Below are positions 39,351 to 47,546 of a stretch of DNA of 64,000 nucleotides, in pieces (the first letter of the stretch is position 1; the number at the start of each line of letters is the position of its first letter). Position numbers and translations under genes: made by a program. Under the pieces are notes generated by a model. It ran no database searches. It was not told where the DNA came from and worked only from the letters and a program-made list of their open reading frames with translations. The stretch is from Stictocephala bisonia (lineage: Eukaryota; Arthropoda; Insecta; Hemiptera; Membracidae): positions 7,177,512-7,241,511 of the forward strand of contig JAQJVL010000003.1 of NCBI GenBank assembly GCA_035578905.1, written 5' to 3'.

Positions 39351-42300
39351 TAGCCACTCCACTGTACTTGTCTGGAAGGGTAGGTCGGTCAATCAGTACC
39401 GATTTTAGGACAGATCAAATACCATTATACGTTACCTAACACATTTATTATGAACAAACTATTGATAAATAATAGTTTTTGTAATAACTAAAAACTGTCA
39501 TCCTTAACATTTGTTAGCCAGGATCTGGATATTTAATTTTTGTTGGTACATAAAATAGTGCTTATCTACCTATTCTATAGGAAGGTATTATTGGGTGTTT
39601 ATATTTAAAAACAAGTATATTCTGCAGTATGTTTGTAATATTCATTGCAGTTAAATATTATAATTAATTATAATTATTACCTTTGGTAAAGAACTTAGTA
39701 GTGGATAAATGTGATATATATGCATATTAACTGATTTAATTGCTTCTCTCTCAGACTTTGACCAGCCACAGTGTAATTTCACTTCTATTTACCTCTGTTT
39801 GTGTCTGACGAGGCACAATTTAATAGAGTAGACAATTACAACCCTCTTTTCCTCTTACTCTCTCATTCTACTGACTGGCCTCTCCTTTCGTTTTCTTATA
39901 CCAAGCACACACCAATTTCCGTACAGCCATTAACACAGGTGCTTTTAATTTGTGCTCAATTTGGCATTTTGGAATAAAAATTACCTTTTGAAAAGATATT
40001 TCACAACTTTCAATCATATTTTCTTGAAGCTTTCGTGATAAAATAAAGGGTTACATTCAGTAAGGAATTTTTTTGTGATATCATATTTTCAAGCAGTGAG
40101 GATTGTAGTGTAAAATAAATTAAAATTATTAAAAGATAATCTTTGAGTCTTTAACAATTCATACTAATCGTTGGTAAAATTAATTAAAACTTTAAGTTAT
40201 ACTTTTTATTGGTATATTAATGTTTAAACTATATAAGAAACATTTGATTTGGTTTGAAGGCAAATCTTTATTCCTATCACTAAAATGTCCACTCAGTATT
40301 TAAAATAACTATAGTAGAATATAACCTGTAGCTAATCATACAAAACTAAATAAACGAAGATTTATTTATTTCATTTCAGTTATTTATACTAATAAATTCA
40401 GAAACTCTAAACGCTAAATTGATGATTTAATTTTTATTTAAGCTTATGCATTCTTAATCGATTTAAAAATATTCATTGCCCTCGAGAAATTTGTAAATTG
40501 TAGGTGATTCACATTTTACTTGATGAAAATATGACACCAAGGATACATAAATATAAAAAAGTGTTAATCAAAATACCTTACTTATAATTGTGCTTTTAGT
40601 AAAAAGTATATTTACTAGAACTTTATATAAACATTTATATTGAAATTTATTCTTAACCTAAACCAAACATTAAATATTAACACTCCAAAAGTGAATAGAG
40701 ATCATAAAAAATATGACTTATTGGAAGATACGTACAGCATTTAAATAAAAATCTTTTATTTAAAAAGGGTTAAAAAATTAACGCTGGTTATAAAATAAAT
40801 GGTGGTGACACAAAATGTTATGTTATTCATTAAAACTCTATCTAGGGGGAAAAAATATTGTGTCAAGGGATTGAACTTGGTCATAATAGTCGAAGACCTT
40901 CTTAACTTTAGTAAAAGAGAAGTAAAAATATTTAAATCCAATCTTGTTCTAAAGTACTTTGTGTCAGTTTGTAGTATTTACTTCCTTCTTAGACTGTTTC
41001 AGTCAAGAGTTTAGTGAGTGTTACACTTGCCTAAGAAGAATCATAAACCATCAAGAATATTACGAATGGTGTTATAGTTTGAAACACTATTGTGAACTTA
41101 AATGAGTTTTATATAGTCACTATCGTCCAAAGTAGTTTTAATAAATAAAGTTTGTAGTTTTCACATTTAACATTTTACACGTTGATTATTTTTAATATTT
41201 ATTCAAACCAGAACATTGTAAAATCTTTGAAAAAAAACTTTGAAACCATGTGTAACAAAACATTAAATGTAAAGGACATATAATTTCGATTTCTCTTCTA
41301 AAATTATCATGCACACAATCACTCATAAACTCTTATGTAAACATGTTTTTAAGTCATTTAAGGAAACGATATTACAGACTTCATTTAAAATTTTTTTTTG
41401 TTACTTATTTTAATTTATATTAGCTTCTATATGTCTATAATTGATTGTTCTATATAAGGCCACAAGTATAATTTATGAAATAGTCATTATTCGCAGAAGT
41501 GTTTATAGACTTGCCAGTGAAATTTAATAATTTTTAATTTAAACTTTACCCAGAAAATTTTATTTTAAATTCCGTTTCACTTAAGTGTTACAACTACTAT
41601 GAGTGATGACTAAAATTTAGGATCAATAATAATAATAATACAAATGAGTAGAAAAATATTAATTATACAAAAAATTAGGATACATTTATGAAATTGGGTT
41701 TCTTCAAATATAACCCTTATTTGACAAAAATCAAAAAACCTGGATACTTGTTACACTTTCATCAAATAAAGAAAGTAATATATCTGAATTCAGTACTCTG
41801 GTTAGCCAAAAAAAATTAAGAAAATTTTATACATCAAAACCAGCAGTTATTGAAAGCAAATTCGATCATATAAAAATGAAGAATTATAAATTATTTCATT
41901 AGAATTTTCTCATTTTTTACTTCAGGTTAGTAAACAGGACGACAGAAAAGTTCAGAGAAAACCCCCTTAATGAAGAAAGAAAAATTAAATTTGATTTTCA
42001 GCTCTTAACTGTTTGAATTATTTTTTCAAACAGTATCAATCAAAACCTGCTCTAAACTGGAATAAACCAACTCATACACTTACAGTGGTACCCATAAACC
42101 CATAAATAGGTCACAAAAAGAAAGTTTTTACAAAACGGTAGTACTGTATTATTTTTACCTATGCATACATAAAAAGGATGGGTGAGTGCTTAAACTAGGT
42201 AATTTTGGATTTTTTTTATGTGGGAAAGATAAAGACTTAAAGTAATCTATAGAATCATTTCATTTTTTCCTTATCGGTAAACGTGGTATTTTGCAATTAG

Positions 42301-42624
42301 AAAAAAATAATTCTTTGTTTTTATCACATTTTAAAATTTTTCAAACTAAAACAGTTTGTTAGTTGAGAACGAATGTATTATATTAGTTTTTTTTCACTGC
42401 TAATTTTTTGTCATGAGTTATCTTTTTGATTAATTACAATTAGAATGATTAAGAAAGGTTATATATGTATTATATTAGCCTAAACTGGAACTTTTAAACA
42501 TAAAAAACATGTATATTAAATACCCCGCAAGTAGTTTAAAAAATAAAAAAGGTTTCTTAATAGTAGTGGCAGACCAGGCACTCTGGCACAGTGAATAAAT
42601 TACACGCTCTGTTGAGCATGACCC
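39351..42624. other. Gene-poor AT-rich DNA left of the viral element
   Basis: No gene I can support. A CTTCTCTCTCAG acceptor-like site at about 39,745-39,756 is followed by a short open stretch. It is too weak to call. The left border of the viral element probably falls at 42.4-42.75 kb. Confidence 0.4.
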
Positions 42625-42710
42625 GGAAGTGACGTCATAATCAGCCGACCATGAAGTGACGTCATAATCAGCCAACCATGAAGTGACGTCATACCTATGA
42701 CGTCATTGTT
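42625..42710. promoter_or_regulatory. Cluster of four TGACGTCA (CRE/ATF) palindromes
   Basis: TGACGTCA occurs at 42,630-42,637, 42,657-42,664, 42,684-42,691 and 42,698-42,705. The first three are in 27-bp tandem repeats, and the fourth is 14 bp further on. TGACGTCA is the consensus site for CREB/ATF bZIP factors. The cluster lies at the left edge of the viral element, beyond the last minus-strand gene, so it does not drive that gene. It may belong to a terminal control region. Confidence 0.6.
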
Positions 42711-42731
42711 TTCAAGGTCATTTGAAAGTTT

Positions 42732-42803
42732 AAAAAAAATCTAATTAATTTTTATTATTAATAATAAAAATTATTAATAATAAAAATTAATTAGATTTTT
42801 TTT
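42732..42803. repeat. Perfect 33-bp-arm palindrome with 6-bp spacer
   Basis: The arms at 42,732-42,764 and 42,771-42,803 are exact reverse complements and nearly pure A/T. The spacer is TAAAAA. Partial copies recur at about 42,940-43,000. It lies between the CRE cluster and the 3' end of the leftmost viral gene and could be a terminal or transcription-end structure. Confidence 0.9.
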
Positions 42804-43014
42804 ATTTTCTTTATTTTTTTATTTTATTTTTTATTGAAAATGTTATTTACAATTTAATTTTAAACTATTATTTACGTACTAAAATTATGTACAATAATTA
42901 TTTACAAACAAAAATGCTCAACATGTATTTCTAAATTATTTATTATTATTAATAATCAAAATTATGAATAATAAAAATTAATTGATTTTTTATTTTCTTT
43001 ATGTAAAATGTTAT

Positions 43015-43512
43015 TTACAATTTTTCTGTATCGGCCACCACCACTGAAGTGTTTTGTTCTTCTCGATCCCGTTGCTGTAGTTGTTCAACTTGTAGTTCTT
43101 CAAGTTTTTTTTCACACTTACGATAAGCCGACACATCCATTTTCATGTCCCACCCGTTGCTCAAAAGCCTGTACATTTCTTTCTTAAGCCATTCCAAATC
43201 TTCTTCTTTTGTTAACCAAAAGTAATCGTATTCCACAAGTTTTGCACGCAAAGTCATTTCTTCGTTGTCGTCAATTGGTACCAGGTGTACTTTCTTGTTT
43301 TTATTTTTCGATAAAAAATAAGCACCTTCTTCTTCTTCTTCTGCATCAGAATCACTAAGATGAGCTTCGTCTCTACGATATGTTATGATATTTGATTTTA
43401 TGTCATTACCTCTGTTGAACAGTTTGTAGATTTGATTCATAAGCCAGTTTATGTCGAAATCAGAAGTCACCCACAGATAACCGTATTCAACAAAACCTTC
43501 ACGCAAACTCAT
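43015..43512 (-). CDS. Two-repeat accessory protein of the viral element
   Basis: 165 residues from an ATG. Two copies of a ~47-residue module occupy residues 1-47 and 86-132. They share the pattern M-x-L-R-x3-V-E-Y-x-Y-x-W, then W-L, Y-(K/R)-L, G-x-D-(I/M)-K and Y-R. The linker contains an acidic run at 54-62, and the C-terminal tail is Gln/Glu-rich. I do not know a function. The neighbouring 68-residue ORF starts with a related sequence, so this is a small paralogous family. A TATAAATA box lies 87 nt upstream, with a hairpin in the leader. It is the last gene before the left border. Confidence 0.75.
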   Translation of the reverse strand: MSLREGFVEYGYLWVTSDFDINWLMNQIYKLFNRGNDIKSNIITYRRDEAHLSDSDAEEEEEGAYFLSKNKNKKVHLVPIDDNEEMTLRAKLVEYDYFWLTKEEDLEWLKKEMYRLLSNGWDMKMDVSAYRKCEKKLEELQVEQLQQRDREEQNTSVVVADTEKL

Positions 43513-43545
43513 TGCAATGAAATTGTGTAACAGTACAGAGAGATG

Positions 43546-43578
43546 TGCACACTACAAGAGCAAGTCGTGTAGTGTGCA
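43546..43578 (-). promoter_or_regulatory. Leader hairpin, 11-bp stem
   Basis: TGCACACTACA (43,546-43,556) and its exact complement (43,568-43,578) flank an 11-nt loop, between the TATA box and the ATG of the two-repeat protein gene. It would form in the 5' UTR. Its function is unknown. Confidence 0.6.
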
Positions 43579-43598
43579 TACTGGAGGAAACACACTTT

Positions 43599-43606
43599 TA
43601 TTTATA
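43599..43606 (-). promoter_or_regulatory. TATA box of the two-repeat protein gene
   Basis: TATAAATA on the minus strand, 87 nt before the ATG at 43,512. Spacing and sequence match the boxes before the fibre-like and other genes of this element. Confidence 0.6.
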
Positions 43607-43624
43607 ACCTCCAATACAAACAAA

Positions 43625-43831
43625 TTAATTATTAGATTCTTGAAACATATGTAACAAGTTTATTATATTGTTAACTTGAAAAACCTTTTCTGTAGTATTA
43701 ACTGTCATTTCTAGTTTTATTTTAAATTTTAATAGAATTAAATTTAAAAGTTCTTCAATAAAATCATCTACTTTTTGTTTTTCAAAAATATGTAAAGTTT
43801 GAAATTCAATAAATGTTTCCTTTAAATTCAT
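43625..43831 (-). CDS. Small paralogue of the two-repeat protein
   Basis: 68 residues from an ATG. The first ~32 residues (MNLKETFIEF...) align with both repeats of the next gene (MSLREGFVEY, MTLRAKLVEY). The tryptophan and the G-x-D motif are lost, so it is diverged. Function is unknown. It sits 14 nt from the next upstream gene. No clear TATA box was seen, and it may be co-transcribed. Confidence 0.5.
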   Translation of the reverse strand: MNLKETFIEFQTLHIFEKQKVDDFIEELLNLILLKFKIKLEMTVNTTEKVFQVNNIINLLHMFQESNN

Positions 43832-43844
43832 CCTTGTTGAGTTA

Positions 43845-44234
43845 TTATAGATTCAATGGGTGATGATCAACCTCATCATGTCCGTTGCTACTGTGCAACT
43901 GTTCATTAAGACTCTTAACAGTCGATAGTGTTATGTTTTTCCAAACGATGACGTCAACTTCCAATTTACATTCAAAGTGTATCATCTCTTGTGCTTCTGT
44001 TTTAAATTTATCAAGTTGCATGGTGGTACGAATTTCGATTTCACGAAATTCAATTGCTTGCTCAATAAAAATGCAACTGTTCAATGTTGACAATGAAGGT
44101 GGTGGAAAACGGCTTTTAATATAAAGTCGAACAAATTTTTTTGCATTTAAAATTGCTCTAATAACATTTGTAAAGTTAAACAAATACAAAGGACTAGATA
44201 TAAGATAGTTAAAACGATTGTCAAAAACTTCCAT
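43845..44234 (-). CDS. Unidentified 129-residue protein of the viral element
   Basis: ATG start, no recognised domain. It has a hydrophobic, aromatic N-terminal third, a basic patch around residues 30-45 and an acidic C-terminus with several His. A textbook TATAAAA box 76 nt upstream and tight packing with neighbours argue that it is a real gene. It is probably an accessory or virion protein, by position only. Confidence 0.55.
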   Translation of the reverse strand: MEVFDNRFNYLISSPLYLFNFTNVIRAILNAKKFVRLYIKSRFPPPSLSTLNSCIFIEQAIEFREIEIRTTMQLDKFKTEAQEMIHFECKLEVDVIVWKNITLSTVKSLNEQLHSSNGHDEVDHHPLNL

Positions 44235-44309
44235 GTTTTGTTGCCAACTGATATGTTTACTAGGTGAACGCTTATACTACTATAAGGAATATCCCTTCCA
44301 TGCGAGACC

Positions 44310-44316
44310 TTTTATA
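44310..44316 (-). promoter_or_regulatory. TATA box of the 129-residue gene
   Basis: TATAAAAGG on the minus strand, 76 nt before the ATG at 44,234. Confidence 0.65.
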
Positions 44317-44375
44317 CAGTACAAGTACTTTATTATTATTATTATCATTAATTTGTTTTCTCTGTCAATTGTTTG

Positions 44376-45269
44376 TTATTTTTTTATTTGTTCCCAATCC
44401 AAGAAATTGTCTTTATTAATATTCGAGTCAGAAGCACTTCTTGCAGCCTTGTGTATGTAGTTAAATAAAGCAGCTCCAAATCGACTCAGTTGTTCGTCAC
44501 GTAATTTATTTGTTTTCTCGATTTCAAATCTAACAACTCTTAAATTTGTTGCATCCGTATCAGTGGTTGCGTCAGCAAGTTGTGATATTTTTAAATTTGC
44601 TGCGTTTATAGTGTTACCCATTTTAAGACCGGGTGCCATTTTCTTGAGCGTTCTTATATTTACTGCTTCCCCATCATAAACAGCGTCTCCTATATTACTA
44701 AGTTTTTTTCCGGAAAAATCCCAATGGTCAACTAAAGAGTGCGGTGTTAATTTTTCAACGTATTGTAGTGTTACAGCATCATTCGGTAAATCAGGATCAG
44801 CACAATACCGAAGACGTTTATACTTTAAATCATAATCACCATCGCTGGTGGTTGCAATTGTTTTACTATCAACAAATTCCTTATTGGCCGCGTCAGCAGG
44901 AAATGATGGTTTGCGTAAATTAACAATACATTTTTCACGCGCATCGTAGTGGCCAATCTCATTTTTTGTTAATGTTTCTTTTTCTAAATATCTTTTTGTT
45001 ACAACATCGTCTGCAAGTAATGGTTGTTTAACATTGCGGATCAGTTTTTGTTTTGCATCATAATTAGTATTGTTACCTTTTGTAATTGTGTTCTCCTCTA
45101 AATAGCCTTTTGTTATAGCATCCGATGATGACTTTGGGTTCCCCAAGTTGTGAATTATTTTCCCGTTAGCATCATAATCACCAACTGGTGTTAGAAAAAA
45201 CAATTTATGAGATGGAGATTTTTTTCCCGCAGTAGAACTGGCATGTCTACCGAACTTGTCTATACTCAT
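44376..45269 (-). CDS. Fibre-like protein with six ~38-residue repeats
   Basis: 297 residues from an ATG. From about residue 30 there are repeats of ~38 residues with the pattern YD-A-x3-K-x-I-x-N-(x2-4)-P-x5-DA-x-x-K-x-Y-(L/V). Tyr-Asp (or Trp-Asp) pairs fall at 32, 70, 108, 146 and 183, and a sixth, weaker repeat follows. This resembles the 'N-x-x-D/NP...DAVNKxYV' repeats of bacteriophage tail-fibre stems and of predicted fibres in Polinton/adintovirus elements. The likely role is the trimeric shaft of a virion attachment fibre anchored at the penton. The last ~60 residues are helical and may be the anchor or head. It has its own TATAAATA box 86 nt upstream. The fibre assignment is inference from repeat type and context. 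Confidence 0.7.
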   Translation of the reverse strand: MSIDKFGRHASSTAGKKSPSHKLFFLTPVGDYDANGKIIHNLGNPKSSSDAITKGYLEENTITKGNNTNYDAKQKLIRNVKQPLLADDVVTKRYLEKETLTKNEIGHYDAREKCIVNLRKPSFPADAANKEFVDSKTIATTSDGDYDLKYKRLRYCADPDLPNDAVTLQYVEKLTPHSLVDHWDFSGKKLSNIGDAVYDGEAVNIRTLKKMAPGLKMGNTINAANLKISQLADATTDTDATNLRVVRFEIEKTNKLRDEQLSRFGAALFNYIHKAARSASDSNINKDNFLDWEQIKK

Positions 45270-45354
45270 GTCAATTTTGTTTTCTTTTCTAAATTAAATG
45301 TGTCTACACTTGCTACTCAATCGATACTGAAGGAGACTGTCTTAATGATCCTGT

Positions 45355-45362
45355 TATTTATA
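45355..45362 (-). promoter_or_regulatory. TATA box of the fibre-like gene
   Basis: TATAAATA on the minus strand, 86 nt before the ATG at 45,269. Confidence 0.6.
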
Positions 45363-45392
45363 TCGGTCAAGGTCATCCAGTTTATTTTTTAA

Positions 45393-45429
45393 AAAAAAGG
45401 AATATAACCGATGGTTATATTCCTTTTTT
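45393..45429. terminator. 17-bp perfect hairpin between two viral genes
   Basis: Arms 45,393-45,409 and 45,413-45,429 are exact complements with a 3-nt GAT loop and A/T ends. It lies after several minus-strand AATAAA signals that end the upstream gene and just before the promoter of the fibre-like gene. It may insulate or end transcription. The terminator label is a positional guess. Confidence 0.45.
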
Positions 45430-45457
45430 AATTTTTTATTTTATTTATTTCAAATCA

Positions 45458-45517
45458 TATTTACATTATTTATTTACAATTTTTATTTACAATTTTTATT
45501 TACAATTATTATTTACA
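45458..45517 (-). promoter_or_regulatory. Five UGUAAAUA elements at exact 13-nt spacing (3' UTR)
   Basis: On the minus strand TGTAAATA occurs at 45,510-45,517, 45,497-45,504, 45,484-45,491, 45,471-45,478 and 45,458-45,465. The first overlaps the stop codon of the gene upstream. UGUANAUA is the Pumilio/PUF recognition consensus. The array is a 13-bp tandem repeat in an AU-rich 3' UTR that also contains AATAAA signals. Single further copies follow the leftmost gene (about 42.84-42.91 and 43.01 kb). Confidence 0.5.
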
Positions 45518-45869
45518 AACTATTTACTAAGTGCAAAGTAAGTTCTGTGGAATTGGTTCCGCATTTTCCATGAGAGACCAAGTAAAATGTTCCAGGCGTG
45601 ATAGAATCCAAATCTTCATTTTGAAGTAGAATGACAAACCTCTTTGGTAGGTAAACTTGGAATTTTGGAAGTTCTCCATCTTTGTAGGGTGTATCGCTGA
45701 GAGATACCAATATTGCATCGCCAATAGAAGTCTCAACTTTTTTGAAACTGAAGACAGTGTAGTGTTTTTCTTCCTTTAGATCACAACATTTCTTCAACGA
45801 CAATAAGTCCGATTTTGATTGTTCATTAAATCGGTTAGCTATTTCTTGTACGTAATTCTTCGATTCCAT
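45513..45869 (-). CDS. Conserved accessory protein, possible OB-fold nucleic-acid binder
   Basis: 118 residues starting at the ATG at 45,867-45,869 (context AAAATGG). The longer open frame upstream has only a GTG and is unlikely in a eukaryote. The central part (KHYTVFSFKKVET, GDAILVSL, FQVYLPKRF) resembles a family of small proteins found with arthropod Polintons, in which a strand-rich core and a 'FLP-x-R' motif suggest an OB-like fold. The likely role would be single-stranded DNA binding in replication. This is inferred from memory of the family. TATATATAAA lies 73 nt upstream. Confidence 0.6.
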   Translation of the reverse strand: MESKNYVQEIANRFNEQSKSDLLSLKKCCDLKEEKHYTVFSFKKVETSIGDAILVSLSDTPYKDGELPKFQVYLPKRFVILLQNEDLDSITPGTFYLVSHGKCGTNSTELTLHLVNSL

Positions 45870-45941
45870 TTTGTTCTTGTGTTCAACAGTGTTCAAGGAG
45901 TGACTGCTCACAACTCATAGTATGTACATGTGCGTTCCGGC

Positions 45942-45951
45942 TTTATATATA
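45942..45951 (-). promoter_or_regulatory. TATA box of the OB-fold-like gene
   Basis: TATATATAAA on the minus strand, 73 nt before the ATG at 45,869. A poly(C) run on the plus strand (45,961-45,971) lies just upstream. Confidence 0.6.
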
Positions 45952-45986
45952 AATACCTTTCCCCCCCCCCCACTTGTTTTTTTAAA

Positions 45987-46505
45987 TTAAGACATTGGAA
46001 TTTTACCCATTGCAGCCAAAATACGTTGTGTTTTAATCAAACAACAATTTCTCAATTTGTGTTTTTCATTTTTAACACTGTTACACAATCCACCTCCAGT
46101 GTTATAGTGGAAATATTTACTAATTAAGTAGTTAATTACAGTTCCTCTTGAATATCGAGAAATGAATAAAGCTTTTTTCAAACCAGTAGTATAAATTATA
46201 TCAAACTGTTTACAATAATGATTCATAATATTATCTAATTCTTCGTATTGGGTAAAGCCTTCGTCCCAAGTGATGTTATGAAAATTATAAGTCAACCATT
46301 TGTTTGTTTTTTTAGCTTTGTTAAATAAGTTGTTATAATCATGAGGAGGCTTAAATAAAAAGTAATTTAACATATTGGTTGCTAAATCCATTATTACTAG
46401 CTCTTTTACAATAAATTCATTTGAATTTCCAATGAATGATTGAAATTCTATAATACATTGTTTGTTAGGAACACTTAAACATTGGTAGTTGTCTTCTCTC
46501 TCCAT
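45987..46505 (-). CDS. Conserved Polinton-associated protein of unknown function
   Basis: 172 residues from an ATG. The sequence FIVKELVIMD, then FLFKPP, a W-L-x-Y-N-F/H stretch, YEELD and a DIIYTTGLKKA core match a family abundant in insect genomes beside Polinton genes, which I recall only as uncharacterised. The N-terminal strand pattern with KEL and the central His/Trp region suggest an RNase H-like fold, but I cannot show catalytic residues. The C-terminus has paired cysteines (C-x-N, NCC) that could bind zinc. Neighbouring genes are on the same strand. Confidence 0.65.
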   Translation of the reverse strand: MEREDNYQCLSVPNKQCIIEFQSFIGNSNEFIVKELVIMDLATNMLNYFLFKPPHDYNNLFNKAKKTNKWLTYNFHNITWDEGFTQYEELDNIMNHYCKQFDIIYTTGLKKALFISRYSRGTVINYLISKYFHYNTGGGLCNSVKNEKHKLRNCCLIKTQRILAAMGKIPMS

Positions 46506-46600
46506 GGCTACTACAATGTGACTAGACAGTACTCATCAACAAATCAGTCTTATGTAATCTATCTCCTATACATACATACTACTAATAATAAATATTAAAC

Positions 46601-47437
46601 CTAAATGCTTGCTCCATCATCTCCAACTTGTTCTTCTTCCTCATCTTCTACCTTAATAACTCCATTCTCATCCTCATCTTCAGGTTCTTCATCGGTATTA
46701 CAACTGAGCATGGATCGGAATAAATCAACCTCTTGAGGAAGTCGGTTGTAAATAGAAGTATCAATTGGTCCGTAGATAAGATGTAAATTTGGTTGTTTGC
46801 AAATCGCATCAGTTAAATAGTCTTTTACGACAGGTCCGCAAAATACAAGTTGTTCCAAATATCGGTTTATAGCGGGTGTTACAGCAATCATCACAGAAAA
46901 TTCTTTATCATTCAAAACCACTTTACTGTCATACTTTGTTAAATCTCTGAATCGAACACCTTGTGCAGAACGTATCTTTACATTGTCGATTTCTACGTTT
47001 GATTCAGTCAATCTTATGGAGGTCTTTTTACCATACACTTTATTAATCAAATAACACTGTACAAGATTCATGTTTTTGTTGAATGAGTTCCATCCGTGTT
47101 CAGAAAATAAAACTGACTTTGAATTGTGAGTTAGCAAAATGCCTGGTGTGAAATCCAAAGATTTAAAAACACCAATCATGATACTTTTGTCCATACTCAC
47201 TGTTAATGGATACACTATTTTCAAAAAAATCTCTGAAATTGGATTTGGCATAACCTCATCATTACCTTCACCAAGGTAGTTATTCAATTTCTTCTTTTTT
47301 GCATTTTTTGAGAGTAGCAAATCTTTAGCTATATTCTTTAAGTTTTCTTTGATATTTTTTTGTGAAGTCGGTGTTTTTATTATTAATTCTTTTTCTTCTT
47401 TAGGTAATAGTAATTCTTGATCACATGATGAATCCAT
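46601..47437 (-). CDS. Conserved viral-element protein with acidic tail
   Basis: 278 residues from the ATG at 47,435-47,437. The open frame extends 9 codons further upstream, but only to TTG. The N-terminal ~70 residues are lysine-rich and possibly coiled. The central ~170 residues are strand-rich with a 'LFSEHGWNSF' segment like the 'SxxEW' motif of a recurring Polinton protein. The last ~35 residues are strongly acidic (EEPEDEDENG... EEEEQ). Function is unknown; it may be a minor virion or DNA-associated protein. A textbook TATAAAA box stands 64 nt upstream. Confidence 0.65.
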   Translation of the reverse strand: MDSSCDQELLLPKEEKELIIKTPTSQKNIKENLKNIAKDLLLSKNAKKKKLNNYLGEGNDEVMPNPISEIFLKIVYPLTVSMDKSIMIGVFKSLDFTPGILLTHNSKSVLFSEHGWNSFNKNMNLVQCYLINKVYGKKTSIRLTESNVEIDNVKIRSAQGVRFRDLTKYDSKVVLNDKEFSVMIAVTPAINRYLEQLVFCGPVVKDYLTDAICKQPNLHLIYGPIDTSIYNRLPQEVDLFRSMLSCNTDEEPEDEDENGVIKVEDEEEEQVGDDGASI

Positions 47438-47500
47438 AGTTAGCTTGTTCGCTTGGCTCACCAATCAAAATAACTGAATCCCATCTTAGCTGCCCCCCGT

Positions 47501-47507
47501 TTTTATA
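47501..47507 (-). promoter_or_regulatory. TATA box of the acidic-tail gene
   Basis: GGGGTATAAAAACGGGG on the minus strand, flanked by G/C-rich runs that form an imperfect inverted repeat. It lies 64 nt before the ATG at 47,437. Confidence 0.7.
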
Positions 47508-47546
47508 CCCCTCTAAAAAGGAGTGGGGGGTAATTTTTTTTTTTAC

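Noticed and set aside
42475..42675. 66-codon minus-strand ORF with ADYDVTS repeats
   Set aside because: Starts with TTG, and the repeat is just the 27-bp CRE-site tandem unit.
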